From assembly GCA_036426205.1 (NCBI GenBank), contig CM071573.1, forward strand, positions 43,326,643-43,390,642: a DNA stretch of 64,000 nt, in the 5' to 3' direction. The stretch comes from Ascaphus truei. Lineage: Eukaryota > Chordata > Amphibia > Anura > Ascaphidae. Positions within the stretch are counted from its first letter, which is position 1; every line of letters begins with the position of its first letter. The notes beneath the pieces are model-generated. The model had not been told where the DNA came from, ran no database searches, and was given only the letters and a program-made list of their open reading frames with translations. The translations under genes were made by a program, and so were the position numbers. Shown piece after piece: positions 37,693 through 50,180 of this stretch.

Positions 37693-38180
37693 TACTATGT
37701 AACTATGTAACTTCCAATGGATGAATAGCATAGAACTACAGTATATGCAATGTGTGTACATACTCAGGTATACTCTGTCACCGGTACACCTGAGAACGTA
37801 ATCTGGGACCTCAAAACATAGGAGACCATCCTTTATCAGGAAGCATTTTATGGAAGCATCGTGAACCATAATTCTCTGTCTCAAGCACTTTATAACGTGC
37901 TTATCTTCTGCACTAATATATATTTTATATTCTTAAATAATTGTTCTTTAATAACTGTCCTGTTGACGTGACGTCACGCGGATGCACGCAGGCTAAGGAA
38001 GCTCCAACATAATTTAAAATAACCCCTGATCGGTCCCGCGGGACATTCTACTGGCCGGGGAACCAGCGGGGTGGCCCAGAAGATGTTGTGGTTTGTTCGC
38101 AGTTCCTTGATTGCAGATCTCTTCATGGGGGAAAGGTTGTACATTATTTTTTTCTGCTGTGCTAATGCCATTGTGGAAAC

Positions 38181-38561
38181 TCACAATCTGAAACTCTCTA
38201 AGTTGCTGTCTAGTTTACAGTTGCATACTGTTGGTGGTGGTTGTACTCCATCATTCTGGGGCTGCTCTATTTTTTGTTGAAATAGTCGTAATCTCCTGAA
38301 TAATTCTTCTAGGTCGGAGTATAATGGGATTTGATTCAGTTTGTTGGTGGGACAGAATGTTAGTCCCTTAGAGAGAATGAAAATCTCAGTGTTTGAAAGT
38401 TCATAATCAGACAGGTTTATATCTCCCAGGCAGGCTGTGTGTTCTTCTGGGCTGACAGTGAGTATCTGTTTTGAAAAGTCATTTGAGGTTTCTAATTTTA
38501 AGTTAGGAGGACCAAGGCGGTAGCAGCAGAGAGCAGTGGTGGAGCCCGCCCCAGCAGACAC
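38181..38561 (-). pseudogene. Penelope-like retroelement, N-terminal fragment
   Basis: A 126-codon frame contains NLSDYELSNTEIFILSKGL, then TFCPTNKLNQ and LYSDLEELFRRLRL. This matches the NLS...L...LSKGL.F.PT pattern found at the start of Penelope-type (GIY-YIG) reverse transcriptases. The RT palm and endonuclease are absent. Frame identity is from remembered family pattern, so moderate certainty. Penelope-like elements are known carriers of small hammerhead ribozymes, which makes its closeness to the 37.4-37.7 kb palindrome notable. Confidence 0.55.
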
Positions 38562-40226
38562 CGGAAGTTTTAATTAGCTTCCGGGTCATATACTGCTGGG
38601 ACGGGCTCTGTCACTGCCATCTGCTTCCACCGCCATGGTCTTTCTCCGCAGCTGCAGCCACCACCCCCGCCTTCTGATTCATTGAATTAAGGAAAAATCC
38701 TGTATATATACGGGACGTCTGGCGACCCTAGTTTTAATATATTCTATTTTCTCAACATTTCTTGATTTTTATTCACACAGATTTTGGTGAAGGTTGTCTT
38801 TTCCTCTTTTTTTTGTGCTCCTTTTCTTCTTCTCGTATAGATGTAGAAGTGGTTTGTTGGTACCAATAGGTTTATCCATTGTTTGCCTTTTAAATTTACA
38901 TATCAATCCATAAAGAATTAAAGGGCTAAGGGCATAAGGCAATTGATGTTGGATTACTGGCAAGTCCCATGGAAGAGGTAAAAGATTGGGGACTGTGGTT
39001 CATATTGACTAAGAAGTGCTGATCCAGCATCAGAGATGTGCAAAAATTTCAGCGAAGGTCACGAACCAGATGAAATTGGACCTTTTCAGTCATTAAAACA
39101 AAAATTACGACCTAATTAGAGTCCACAAGCATTTTGTCCATTAGCATTAGGTCAATGTGCATTGCAACTTTGCTTAATATGCTAAATTCTCTAAACAAAG
39201 GTGGATAGTCCTGCTCAACTATTAATTCAAATCAAAATGTCAGGGTGAGGGGTGGTGCTAGCTTGGAACGAGGTTAATGCATAAATTGAAGTGAACGAAG
39301 CAGACAGATTCTTGTTGCTGCACACGGACAATAGAACACCCCAAAGTGTAGCATGATTAATATATAGACATTAAAATTACTTTCATTCAATAATAGCATG
39401 CAATGCACTGTGTGTAACACTAACAAATTAACAAACGCACTTAGAAGTGTGGGGGGGAGGACATACGTGAAACTATGAATTAAACATTATATTGCGCGTG
39501 AAGCCTCCACCAATATATACTGTATAATGTGAAAAGATTAAAGTGAAGCTTGCTAATTGAGAGCACTAGCTATATGAATCACGTGTATATAGTAAAGGAG
39601 AGACTTTAGGCTTAAACCTAGAAACCCATTCATTATGCATTTCACGTGTGTTCTTTTACAGTAGCCAGAGTTCAATTGATAATAGAAAATGAAAAATAAT
39701 GAACTGCTGCATGATGCACCGGTTCATAATCATCTTATTATTCAAATGATAGTGATTAATAGTGCACCTATACACCTATTTTAAATGATTTGTTTAATGT
39801 AATAAACCCTACATTTCTAAAATCGCTAGATTTGTTTTATGCTGAGCGTATAAACAGGGTGCATACACCTTGTTTTGCTCACTGTGGCAATATTTTGTTG
39901 AACACGTACAAAATTGCAAAATCTAAGACTGGTTTTGGGACATTTTTGGTCATTTTTGCGGCTTGGTGAAATGTTTCTCAAATGCTCTAAATTTCATGAC
40001 TGCATTTTGGATAGTTTCTCACATCTCTAGTACTGTATTAACTCCATCCTATATAGAAGGAAGACATCAGTAAAGTGCATATAACTTCAAAAATCTGAAT
40101 GAAAGCAGTCAAGAGTGATCGCAATATGGGGTATAGTTAGTAAAAGTGAGATCGTATTTTCAAGAAAATGCTAGTGCAAAGTTTCCATGATGGTTTTCAG
40201 CTGAGACATGACAGATAGTGTAGACT
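38562..40226. other. No gene seen
   Basis: 38560-38720 is GC-rich repeat-like (ends in GGGACGTCTGGCGACCCTA). The rest is AT-rich without recognisable features. Confidence 0.45.
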
Positions 40227-40416
40227 AGTAGTGTCCAACTTCAGTCTTCAAGGGCCACCAACAGGTGAGGTGTAAGGATATCCCTGCTTCACAGGTGGTC
40301 AATCAGTGGCTCAGTCAAAGACTGAGCCACTGATTGAGCCAACCTGTGCTGAAGCAGGGATATCCTGAAAACCTAACTGTTGGTGGCCCTTGAAGCCTGG
40401 AGTTGACCACCTCTGG
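40227..40416. mobile_element. hAT-type MITE, same family as 3.97 and 41.3 kb
   Basis: Near-palindromic: AGTAGTGTCCAACTTCAGTC at the left and GGAGTTGACCACCTCTGG at the right, with central ATCAGTGGCTCAGTC / GACTGAGCCACTGAT. The flanks TGTAGACT and TGTAGAGT are an 8-bp duplication with one mismatch. Confidence 0.85.
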
Positions 40417-40425
40417 TGTAGAGTA

Positions 40426-40715
40426 AGGCTGCAGCCCAGCTGACGCTGATCGTGTCATGCTTGAGAGCGGTGACATCACCAGCTCCAAGCATGAGCGCTG
40501 GGTGTCCTGGCTATTTCGCAAGCACGCGCGTGGGGGGGGGGGGGGGCTTTACAGGCAAGTTGAGCGCATTTGAAAATTAAATTTTTTTGTTTCCTCAAGC
40601 ACCATGCTTGAGTGAGCGCACATGCACCGCGTGAGCAGGGACATAAAGATTTGTGTAAGTAAAAGCAGCAAGCACCATACGCTCAGCGCCAGGGTGGCCG
40701 CAGCATTAGAAAGGC
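40426..40715. mobile_element. GC-rich MITE
   Basis: The ends AAGGCTGCAGCCCAGCTGAC and (minus strand) AATGCTGCGGCCACCCTGGC are related inverted repeats. The interior is CpG-rich with a poly-G run and CTCAAGCACCATGCTTGAG palindromes. It belongs with the units near 0.66 and 26.3 kb. Confidence 0.55.
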
Positions 40716-40716
40716 C

Positions 40717-41327
40717 TAGGGTAGGGATATTGAGGAAATCTGCTTCTGACTGAAGGTCAAAGTATGAAGGTCATTGGGGTTGTGAAATATGTAAGAATCA
40801 TATCAAATTTGCGACTCAGAATATCTTCTTCTTAAAGATGAATAATGAAAAAACCGCCAAAGAAAAAAAAATAAAACCTTCTGATGTACGAAAATGAGCA
40901 CGTGTGTCTTGTGCAATGTGCTCGGAGGAAGATCATTTGTTTCAATGTGACATAATTAGATCACATCAGCAAATGAGCTGCCAAAGTGTCCTTCCTGTCC
41001 AATATCCTGCACTAGAAAATCTATACACTACCATACTTGCAGATGCAGTGAAAGTTTGATTGCTTTAACAAGGGAAAATGTAACTAGATTAAGAAGTATG
41101 TGGCAGATATTCGCAAGCTTCACTAATGACGCTTTAGGGAGAGCGAGGGAGTTGAAGCATGACATTGCATTGCATCTGATTAGGTGCTCATGATATTCAT
41201 TTCTGTCAGGCAGATATTACTTTCAAAGTATGTTCAGGCGAAGAAGAAAGCACTGTGTGACCTTATTCCTGCTTCTGTTTCTAGCGCTAGTTACTATGTA
41301 GAGATTCTCCAAAGAGATCGTCTAACC
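40717..41327. other. No gene seen
   Basis: Unique-looking AT-rich DNA. 40930-41130 might be conserved non-coding, judged by texture only. Confidence 0.35.
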
Positions 41328-41510
41328 CAGGAGTGGCCAACTCCAGTCTTCAAGAGCCACCAACAGCCCGGGTAATAGGGATACCCCTGCTTCAGCACAG
41401 GTGGCTCAATCAGTGGCTCAGTCATTCTAACGGTCACCTGTGCTGAAGCAGGGAAAACCTTAAAAGCTGACCTGATGGCGGCACTTGAGGACTGAAGTTG
41501 GCCACCACTG
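41328..41510. mobile_element. hAT-type MITE with perfect 8-bp duplication
   Basis: It starts CAGGAGTGGCCAACTCCAGT and ends GTTGGCCACCACTG. The target duplication GTCTAACC is exact (41320-41327 and 41511-41518). This copy fixes the family as hAT-like. Confidence 0.95.
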
Positions 41511-41518
41511 GTCTAACC

Positions 41519-44500
41519 AATATAAATTCCTAAAGGACTGCCAAGTGTTCTGATGATGACTGAAAGAATACTGGGAGTCTCCTTCACATGCCCCTGAGTC
41601 TTCTCACCATGTTAATATGGAAACATCGTTGAAATTGTGAAGTTAGTCATGGAAAGTTCTGATTAGTTTGGTTAATAAGTAGGTAGGAGAGCAACAAGCC
41701 ATGTGATTTAGTTAATAAAGTATGGGTGAAGTGTAGAGGACAGGGCTATCTTGGTTTTTTTTTCCTTTCCATATGTAGGATATGGATGGCTGGGATCCCT
41801 AAAAAGGCAGATATTCAGTACCCTCATATGGGTGTAACTTGTAATGGCAGACACTAAAATGGTGGGTCTTTCTTTCTAGCAGCAAAGAGCAGCAGCTTTT
41901 GAGTGAAAGTACAACTCAACCTCCTTTTGATTTGATGAAAAACAATAGATCGTTTCTTCCAGTTTTGTCCCTGTCATACCGTGAAAGTTGGAGCATTTTT
42001 AAGCAGCTTTGAGATGTCTAAATAAGACAGAGTTTACCCAGAGGGAAGATGCCAACTTTTATCTTTCATGTTTGCAAAACACGGCTGCCCTATCCCAAAT
42101 CATTTTACATTATCCCTGTTGTTTGTACAATCTCTGTCTCTTAAATGCGTCCCTTATTCCCCTGACAATTAGAAAAGCCGGCAGGTGTCTTAGTTTTGTG
42201 TGTAGCACCACGCAGGCTGTTTTGCTCGTAGTGTTCCAAATATAATAATAAGACTTTGTGAGGTGAAGGGTAATGTGCCATTTCTTGTCACATTTTTCAT
42301 TCCATTGCACCTAATTAATATCAATTAAAAACTGTTCCAGTTTGCACTTTGACTATCTGAATATTTTGGGGGAAATGATTAATTTTTCGGTCTTTTTCTT
42401 CAATTTTATGGCAAAAATAGCAATTAGCATTAATTAAATGTTTTGCAACACAGGCAATTTACTGCATCTTGACTTCTGAAACTAGGCTGTTAGTTCAGAG
42501 TCTCATTCATCTTTTTACTTTTACGTGAATTTATTGCAAGCCTTCCTGATACCACTACTAAAGAATCACTCATTGCTACTTCTTATAAAAATACTTCTTT
42601 ATTTTGCAGATGTCTGTGGTGGAAAATAAACACTCGTCCACTGTTATGTACTTGGGTGGAAAATACAAGGAAAGGTACAGTACAGTCTAGTTTCACAGGC
42701 TTTCTTTATAACTCCTGTCTGAAATGCCTCTCTTCCCTTTTCGTGTTGATAATTCTAAGACATGGATCTTGCGTGTCTCCCTCTATGACTCAGGGGGTCT
42801 GTTCTCTCTGTTCTCTCCCACTATTAACATTTCCTTGTGAATTCATTCTAATCAAAGATTCTCTACTAAGGTTTTCTTTTGTGAATTGGGACACTGTAAG
42901 GTAACACAATCTCTCCTACAGTATATGTCCTCAGAGGAGTCAATTAGCATCTTCTTTCTAGCACGGTAAGTTTAAGCACTAGATCCACAAAGACTTACTA
43001 AATCAGGTCTCATAATGTAACGTTACCTAAAACAGTTGAGGATGTGAAGATCCCCATTCTAAAAAAATATTCTATGAAAAAGCAGCGTCCAAACCGCATC
43101 TCATTAGTATGTAGACAATGTCACGTTATTGTAGCATAACATTGCGTTATATTCCAATAATGTGGCGTTAGGCTGGTCTTGGCATTACTCCTATCCAAAC
43201 CCTGTAATAGAATTTTTGCAGATGTGGAGAGGAGAGCACTAGGAAAATATGCTTGGAAATAAGGTTAAGTTATTTAATTATTTGGGTGGCGTTTTACACC
43301 CATGCAGTCTCTGCAAAAGCACTATTTCAGTGTCTTGTTAGAAGTCATTCAAAGTTTAGGTATAACTTAAATAACACATAACATTAAGTCCCTGTATTAA
43401 ACTTAACAGACTTTGGTGGATATACAATGTTGTGATAACACCTAATTGTATGTCGTTTACCACTAACGTCCGTTATAGTTAATGTTATGCGCTGTACAGG
43501 AAAAACATGGCTTAATGTTATAAACAAGAAAATAAGGTAAAAATAGCACTAAAGTACAGTCTGAATTATAATTCAAATATGTCAATGTTTTATTGATAGA
43601 AGTTCATATAAAAAATGTAAATGTAATCAAATGTGAATGACCACATGTACCTTGCATAACAACAATGACCTGGTCATTTACAGTTAGAGATTGGGTATAA
43701 CTGAGATGATATCAGTGAACCTGCACCAACTGGGATGGGGTGGAAGGAACATTTGTTACACAATGTTCCCAGTTTCTCTTCCTCCAGAGACAGAAACATT
43801 TTAAATGCTATAAGAATCATTTAATTTGTTGAAGAAAGCACATTGTATCGTTGCTGTAAGTTATTTACGGATAGTTTCTTTTATGTGAAAATATTTAATT
43901 TGGCTTAGCAAATATGTGTGACCATGTTTACAAAAGACCATGCACCATATTGACCACGCGGTCTTCTGGTGCTGGAAGACGCCTAACAGAGCACGGACTG
44001 GAATGCACTCTAATGGGTCTTCCAGCACTGGAATGTGTCTTACGGCAGAAGACTACATCGTAAATATGGGCACATATGTTCTAAGTTTGGTAACATCTAC
44101 ACTACGGTTCATTAATTGCCCCCGGATGTTGATGCTATTTTTTGTCCCTCCATTTACTCATCTGCTGTTGTTCATTATTGTAGAACAAATTGAGTTATGA
44201 TTTTTTTCTGTGGTCTGACTGATATTGCTAAATATCTGCAATGTGCCAGAGATGAAAAGGATAAGGAATGATCTCCATGACAACCAGAAAACAAAAAGCT
44301 TCTTCTGTACCATTTATAGACATACGTATTTCAGAGAACATCTCCGAACCTCAAGGGCAATTTAATCCAAGTATTTTACAGCATGAATTTTAGTGGGACT
44401 CAAGGATCTGTATGTACAGTGCGTGCAAAACACAGAGAATCACAAAGACAGGTTTAAAACACTCTGTGCTTACTTTCAAGATTTACATACTACAGGGTAG

Positions 44501-45676
44501 ATATTAGAGACATATAGGGAGTAATAAGGGGTGATGTATTAAATTCTACCCGCTGCAATACAAGGGAAAAAGTGGACCAAAACTATTGCACCATATTGTT
44601 CAAAGAGTAGAAAATGGGTGATTTCTATTTGCGGACTTGGATCCGCCTCGCTCGTCCGGTTACTTTTTTATTTTAGAGAGGAATCCAAAATCTGAAATCA
44701 ATGAGGTGGGGGGGGGTGGGGGTGTTATCTCGCTCTCAATCTGTGTGTGGGTTTTTTTTTAACAATTTGGAACAATTTTGCAATGGATTGTGGAATCCGC
44801 TAATTGGATTCTTAAAAATCCGTCAGGATTGTATCCAATAGCGGATTTCAGTTGATCCCCACTGATTGGGCACTAAATAGTCTACAGACAGATTTTGTTT
44901 TGAGGGGGGTTGATCTAAAAAATCCAGGAAACAAATTTGGGCTGGTTTGCCTACCTCTAGTCCGATAGATACAATGTAGTGTAGTATTTGTGCTTTTTAC
45001 TTGTGTTTTCGCGATACAGAACAGAGCTTCTCACCGCCGGGCAGATCACCGCTGTACAATTCTCCGCACTTCGGCTGCCCAGTGCTCCTAGTCCCGTGAC
45101 CACCTGCCACTCCTAATCCCATGAGCACCACCTGGTGGTGAGTTATAGTGGCCAATCAGCCATGGCCAAAGGTCTCATTCCGAAAGAAGACTATTGGAAG
45201 AAGTGCCCTGCTCCTCCCTTCCCAGATTCAAACTTTATTAGTCCCTGTAAATGTACACCTGATATGTAAGAACACACACACAAAAAAAACAGATGACAAA
45301 CTCCATTCCTTACCATGCAACTAGTATTCTTGGGAGCTTTGGGTCATGTTCCCCCTCTGGAAACTAAACATAACGGGGGCTATGTATCAAAGCAAAAGGT
45401 TTTTGGTTTCCCTCTGCATGCATTTCTTTTATGTATATTTTATAGTATCAGAATTTGCAAACCATACATAAAAACTCACGTCAAATAAGATATACAAGGA
45501 TAGGAATACTTTCTTGTTTTGTAATTTAAATGAAGCATTTCAAGCATGCTGCTAATATGCTAATAGTATTCATGCTGTGCTCCCTGTGTCTTTATTGCTC
45601 TATCTATAATAACCTTCAAGTTAGTTCTCCAAGGAAAAGCTACAGTACCTGTCCCGTATCTATACAGTTATAACTA
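41519..45676. other. No gene seen in about 4.1 kb
   Basis: AT-rich DNA with only short, domain-free frames. 44707-44722 is a G-rich run. 45010-45230 is GC-richer and repeat-like but without visible ends. Confidence 0.5.
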
Positions 45677-46416
45677 TGTAGCCATGTATTCTTTTTGGCT
45701 ACTAATCTGCCCTGCCTAACATATACATCTTGGTACCAGCGCAGGCCGTGTTAGGATTAATCCGGGTTTTTCTCTGCAGCAAGCAGCACACTTGAGTGAC
45801 AGAGGGGGCAGGCTAAGACGTGTGTACAGCCCAATCAGGGGCTCAGACCTAGGACCCTCCCCCGGGATACAAAAGGGTCTGCACAGCCAAATTTAAAGAG
45901 TTCTCTCCCCTGAGAGAGAGTGAGTTCCAGGGAGTGTGGAGTCAGGACTCTGATCACCTTCCATCCCCTCCCTTAGGGGAGTGGGACAACTACCCCTGAT
46001 CCCGCCAGGGGATGAGGGAAGAGCAGAGGATAGACTCTTGGGCCCTCAAGCCTCCTGGGTTGATTCCAGGGACCATCCAGAGGAGGGAAGAGAAGTGTAC
46101 CATGTATGCTGTTACCCTGCTGTGTCAAGAATAAAGCTGTTCCTGTGATTTTATACTCCGGTCTGAGACTGCAATTAGTCAGGGTGAGTCAGAGAGAGAG
46201 GGTTCTCCTGCAGGGATTGTCTCCAGCACTCCTGGATCCTGCTGGAGATGGAGGTGCTGCACCAGTGAGAAAGAACCAACCATCACCCAAAAAGCCTGTC
46301 CTGTCTTCCCCATTAACACTGGCGGAAACTCAGCGCTCCTGTAAGCCAGAAGCTAACCAGCACTACACACCTTGTAATAGTGTAATCTCCCAGAGGGTGG
46401 GGGAAAACCTGTTACA
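45677..46416 (+). mobile_element. Solo LTR
   Basis: It begins TGTAGCCATG and ends CCTGTTACA with a perfect 4-bp duplication ACTA (45673-45676, 46417-46420). It has ATACAAAAGGG as TATA-like box (about 45869), AATAAA (about 46131), GGAGGTGCTGCACC and CTCCCAGAGGGTGGGGGAA. Confidence 0.9.
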
Positions 46417-47270
46417 ACTATAATTGCAAAGTTTCTCTTCCCCAGTTATTCAGAGGGCGATATGTAGCAAGCTGTATAAGACTAAACTCACATTTAAAAT
46501 TATATATATTTTTCAGTACATTGCTGTATGTCTCTGTGAGGATCTCACAGTATATATCAAACTTTGCAAACTGTAGTGTTGCATAAATGAGACACAAGAT
46601 GTAGCATTATGGCTCTGTGCCACATTGAATCAATGTATTAATGTGCTTTGCACTGAGTTTGCTGTTTGTACCAGTAAGTGATTTGAGAATTAGTTATGGG
46701 AGGAGATTTTCAGTATAAATATAATATAATGTGATGTATCAAAACGTGTTACTATATCTAATGCAGTTTTCTTTTTTTGAGTCATACTGTATAAATCTGC
46801 CTGGATTTGGTGACATTCTCAGAGATCTACTTCAAATGGAAGAAACAAGATTGATACATTTCATAACACGCTGCGGGTACAAACTGGCAGAAATGGAAAT
46901 GTTTGTTACTTATTTTGGAGCAAATGACTTTATCTTGACACATATCCCCTTGATATCAATTTTCCAAAGTATTTTTCATCCATACTCTCTTACTTGTGTC
47001 AGACGGTATAGGGAAATGGGGCAATATGTAACTGGGAGGTAGGGAAGGAGGTTGATATTACTAAATGCTGCAATAAAATGAGTTAAGAAAGAGATTACTT
47101 TTTCATTTAAATATGACTTAAATTCAATATTTCCACGTTCAATGCATCAACTAACACCCAAGATTGCATTAACATATTCTATTTAGGAAACATGCATCAT
47201 ATGTGTGGTACATAAACATTTATTATAGTACACTGCTCATTTGACACAAACGGACAAAATTTTAAGGGTC
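46417..47270. other. No gene seen
   Basis: AT-rich. The 103-codon frame at 46731-47042 shows no recognisable domain or homology to a family I know. Confidence 0.45.
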
Positions 47271-48300
47271 TATATTTATTTATTTATTTATAAGATGTTT
47301 TACCAGGAAGTAATACATTGAGAGTTACCTCTCGTTTTCAAGTATTTCCTGGGCATAGAGTTAAGATGACAAATAATACATGGTTGTAAATACAGTAGAT
47401 ATGGGAAATGAATCCCCGATAGGTGCTGCTAATGTCTGGGTGATATTTGCAATATAGCATTAAAGTCCAGGAGAGAGTTGAACTTGAAGAAAATGCATGT
47501 GTAATAAACAGGCTTAAATGCTCATTATATAGCCCTAGTGTGGGATATCCATGATGGTACTGAATCCCCACAGTGAGTGTGTGAAATGGACAATCAATGA
47601 AGAGAGCACACCCACACCCACTAATGGGACAGCACACCTCAATCCCTAGGCATGAGCAAGTAATATAGCCATACACAATATAAACTGCAGTAGAAACATA
47701 TTCAGTAAACTCACAAATCATCAAGTCCTGCATAGATTCAGCGTGCCTCCTTCCGGTATAGGTAAATCCAAGTTGAGAAGACAGCGCGTTAGAGAACCTC
47801 TCTTTTTGTAGCCCGGTCTACTGATGCATTAGATTAAAGCATTTTTAACTCGCTACAAGCCTCCAGCCCTTTATTATTTTTTCTGTCAGTGCTCCACCAC
47901 TCTTCTCAACATGGTTGTAAATACAGTTACATAAGTGAAAAGGGTATACATTATATACAAGACATAGCTTGCACAGTTAGAGGTAATATATATTATAGAC
48001 GTATGTAGCAGTTACAGAACAGATTAAAATGTGAGACCGCTTTAGTTTTGAAAGAACTAGACTGGTGGAGGCTTTAAGAGTCTCCAGTAGATTTTTCCAG
48101 TTTTGGAGCATGGTAAGAGAAGGAGGAGCGGCCGGATACTTTACTGAACCTTGGGACCATGAACAGTCTTTTGGAGTCAGATCTCAGATGATAAGTGCTG
48201 CATGTGGTAGGGTGAGGAGCTTGTTCAGATAGACGGGTAGCTTGCCCAGAAAGTATTTGAAGGCAAGACAGGAAAGATGAACTTTGCGTCTAGACTCAGG
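47271..48300 (-). mobile_element. LINE-type 3-prime fragment split by a 513-bp insertion
   Basis: 47271-47378 (TTTACCAGGAAGTAATACAT, GAGAGTTACCTCTCGTTTTC) and 47928-48300 (AGTATTTGAAGGCAAGACAG and following) look like two parts of one high-copy repeat. Between them lies 47397-47909, flanked by an 18-bp direct repeat CATGGTTGTAAATACAGT (47379-47396 and 47910-47927). The insert has no obvious poly-A tail. Confidence 0.6.
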
Positions 48301-49065
48301 CATAGCCTGAAAACCTGGTGCGTGGAAAACAATAACAATAGTGCTCAAAACAAACCCAAAATATGATAATGATAATCACTATTGTGACAGTGGTAATGTG
48401 ATAAATACAATCAGTGACAGTGCAAAAACAGTAATGGTGCACGTGCCTATTTAAAGTGCATATATAAGGTGAAAAAACCCTCAAAATAAACTACAACCCT
48501 TGAAAAAAGACTGTTTCACTTGTCTTCTCATGGATAATTTTCATAGCGTCAGGGGAGTTCGTCTCGAAGTCATAAAAAATAGAAAAACATATCATAGTGC
48601 AAAAATGTTTAAACAGTGAAAAAAGTAAAATTCCTTCCAAAATGACTACTCACATTTTATGCAGTCAATTTAGACAGTCATCCAACTTAAGGGGTGGATG
48701 CGCCCTATGTGTGAACAGCAGCCACCAATCACAACCTCCAAGGGAGAAACAAGAGAGAGACCATATAGTGTAGAGGTAATACAATTGTATTGTCAAAACA
48801 TGATTCAAGGCTTACACGTCATACGGTCGATGTGGGCACTCATATGTAGCAGTTGGCGGATAGCCCAGCGGCTCGCGATTCCTCTGGGTATCTGGTCACC
48901 TCTGCTCTCTCTGGAGACACTCGTATTCACACCGGAGCTTCACTTCCGGCACGCTGAAGGACTCACAGGCTCCCGCTGCGTCACTTCCGGTGCGCCTAGG
49001 ACTTCCGGATCGGATGGTAACAGTGAATTGCAAGTGCCTCCCTTCTCGTGGCTGTTGGACTGGAA

Positions 49066-49111
49066 CACTCTACGCGTTTCGTCGCTCTATCTGGCGACTT
49101 CCTCAGGAGTG
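49066..49111 (-). ncRNA. Hammerhead-ribozyme-like motif H5
   Basis: Mirror copy of H6 in the left arm of the foldback: CACTC, CTGAGGA (C3 at 49106), A, stem GTCGC/GCGAC, GAAA, CGCG, UA, GAGTG. Stem I is a perfect 5-bp CACTC/GAGTG. Confidence 0.7.
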
Positions 49112-49547
49112 ACTAATAGCTGCTAACTGAACTGTTATATACCCTAATGCCCTCCCTCTAATTAAGACCTCATTTTACAATTAAAGTGATATTACATAAA
49201 ATCGATGGTTCATATACATTCAATTGAGGAGGTATCATATGTAATAACAGAGTGGGTTGGTATAGTGTCATACATTTCATATGTCTTGTTTATCATTTAT
49301 ACAGTGTCAAATCAAACTTAAGAATAATGCAAGGAAATATACATGGCATCATATGAAATATAAAAAATGATAATAAAAATTAAAAATTATTTAAAGACTA
49401 AAAAACTATCTGACTTATAAATCAAGTTTCCTCAATTGAATGTATATGAACCATCGATTTTATGTAATATCACTTTAATTGTAAAATGAGGTCTTAATTA
49501 GAGGGAGGGCATTAGGGTATATAACAGTTCAGTTAGCAGGTATTAGT

Positions 49548-49593
49548 CACTCCTGAGGAAGTCGCCAGATAGAGCGACGAAACGCGTAGAGTG
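49548..49593 (+). ncRNA. Hammerhead-ribozyme-like motif H6
   Basis: CACTC (49548-49552), CTGAGGA (49553-49559), A, stem II GTCGC/GCGAC with an 8-nt loop, GAAA (49579-49582), CGCG, UA (49587-49588), then GAGTG. Stem I and stem II are both perfect and differ in sequence from H1-H3 and H7. ACGCGT is self-complementary, so a full stem III could form between two molecules. Confidence 0.72.
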
Positions 49594-50124
49594 TTCCAGT
49601 CCAACAGCCACGAGAAGGGAGGCACTTGCAATTCACTGTTACCATCCGATCCGAAAGTCCTAGGCGCCCCGGAAGTGACGCAGCGGGAGCCTGTGAGTCC
49701 TTAGGCGTGCCGGAAGTGAAGCTCCGGTGTGAATACGAGTGTCTCCAGAGAGAGCAGAGGTGACCAGATACCCAGAGGAATCGCGAGCCGCTGGGCTATC
49801 CGCCAACTGCTACATATGAGTGCCCACATCGACCGTATGCCGTGTAAGCCTTGAATCATGTTTTGACAATACAATTGTATTACCTCTACACTATATGGTC
49901 TCTCTCTTGTTTCTCCCTTGGAGGTTGTGATTGGTGGCTGCTGTTCACACATAGGGCGCATCCACCCCTTAAGTTGGATGACTGTCTAAATTGACTGCTT
50001 AAAATGTGAGTAGTCATTTTGGAAGGAATTTCACTTTTTTCACTGTTTAAACATTTTTGCACTATGATATGTTTTTCTATTTTTTATGACTTCGGGACGA
50101 ACTCCCCTGATGCTTTGAAAATAG

Positions 50125-50180
50125 CCTGAAAACCTAAACAGTTGGTGGTGCTTAGGACTGGAGCTGCCCACCCTTGATAT
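50125..50180. mobile_element. Half of a hAT MITE
   Basis: AGCCTGAAAACCTAAACAGT, TGGTGGTGCTTAGGACTGGA and GCTGCCCACCCTTG match the right half of the 3.97/40.2-kb MITE family. Confidence 0.6.

Larger units (their letters stand above)
48533..50122. mobile_element. 1.6-kb foldback with about 700-bp arms
   Basis: Left arm about 48533-49232, right arm about 49429-50122, and a spacer of about 195 bp. The arms match almost base for base. The same 80-codon peptide (starting MRPMCEQQPP) is open in opposite directions at 48698 and 49961 only because of this symmetry. Each arm carries one hammerhead-like motif (H5, H6). The few arm mismatches include CTCAAG/CCGAAG-type point changes. No transposase is present. 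Confidence 0.92.

Noticed and set aside
48698..49961. The same peptide open in opposite directions, as if a duplicated gene
   Set aside because: It follows from the 700-bp inverted arms. The frame runs through the terminal repeat and ribozyme-like motif and has no domain.
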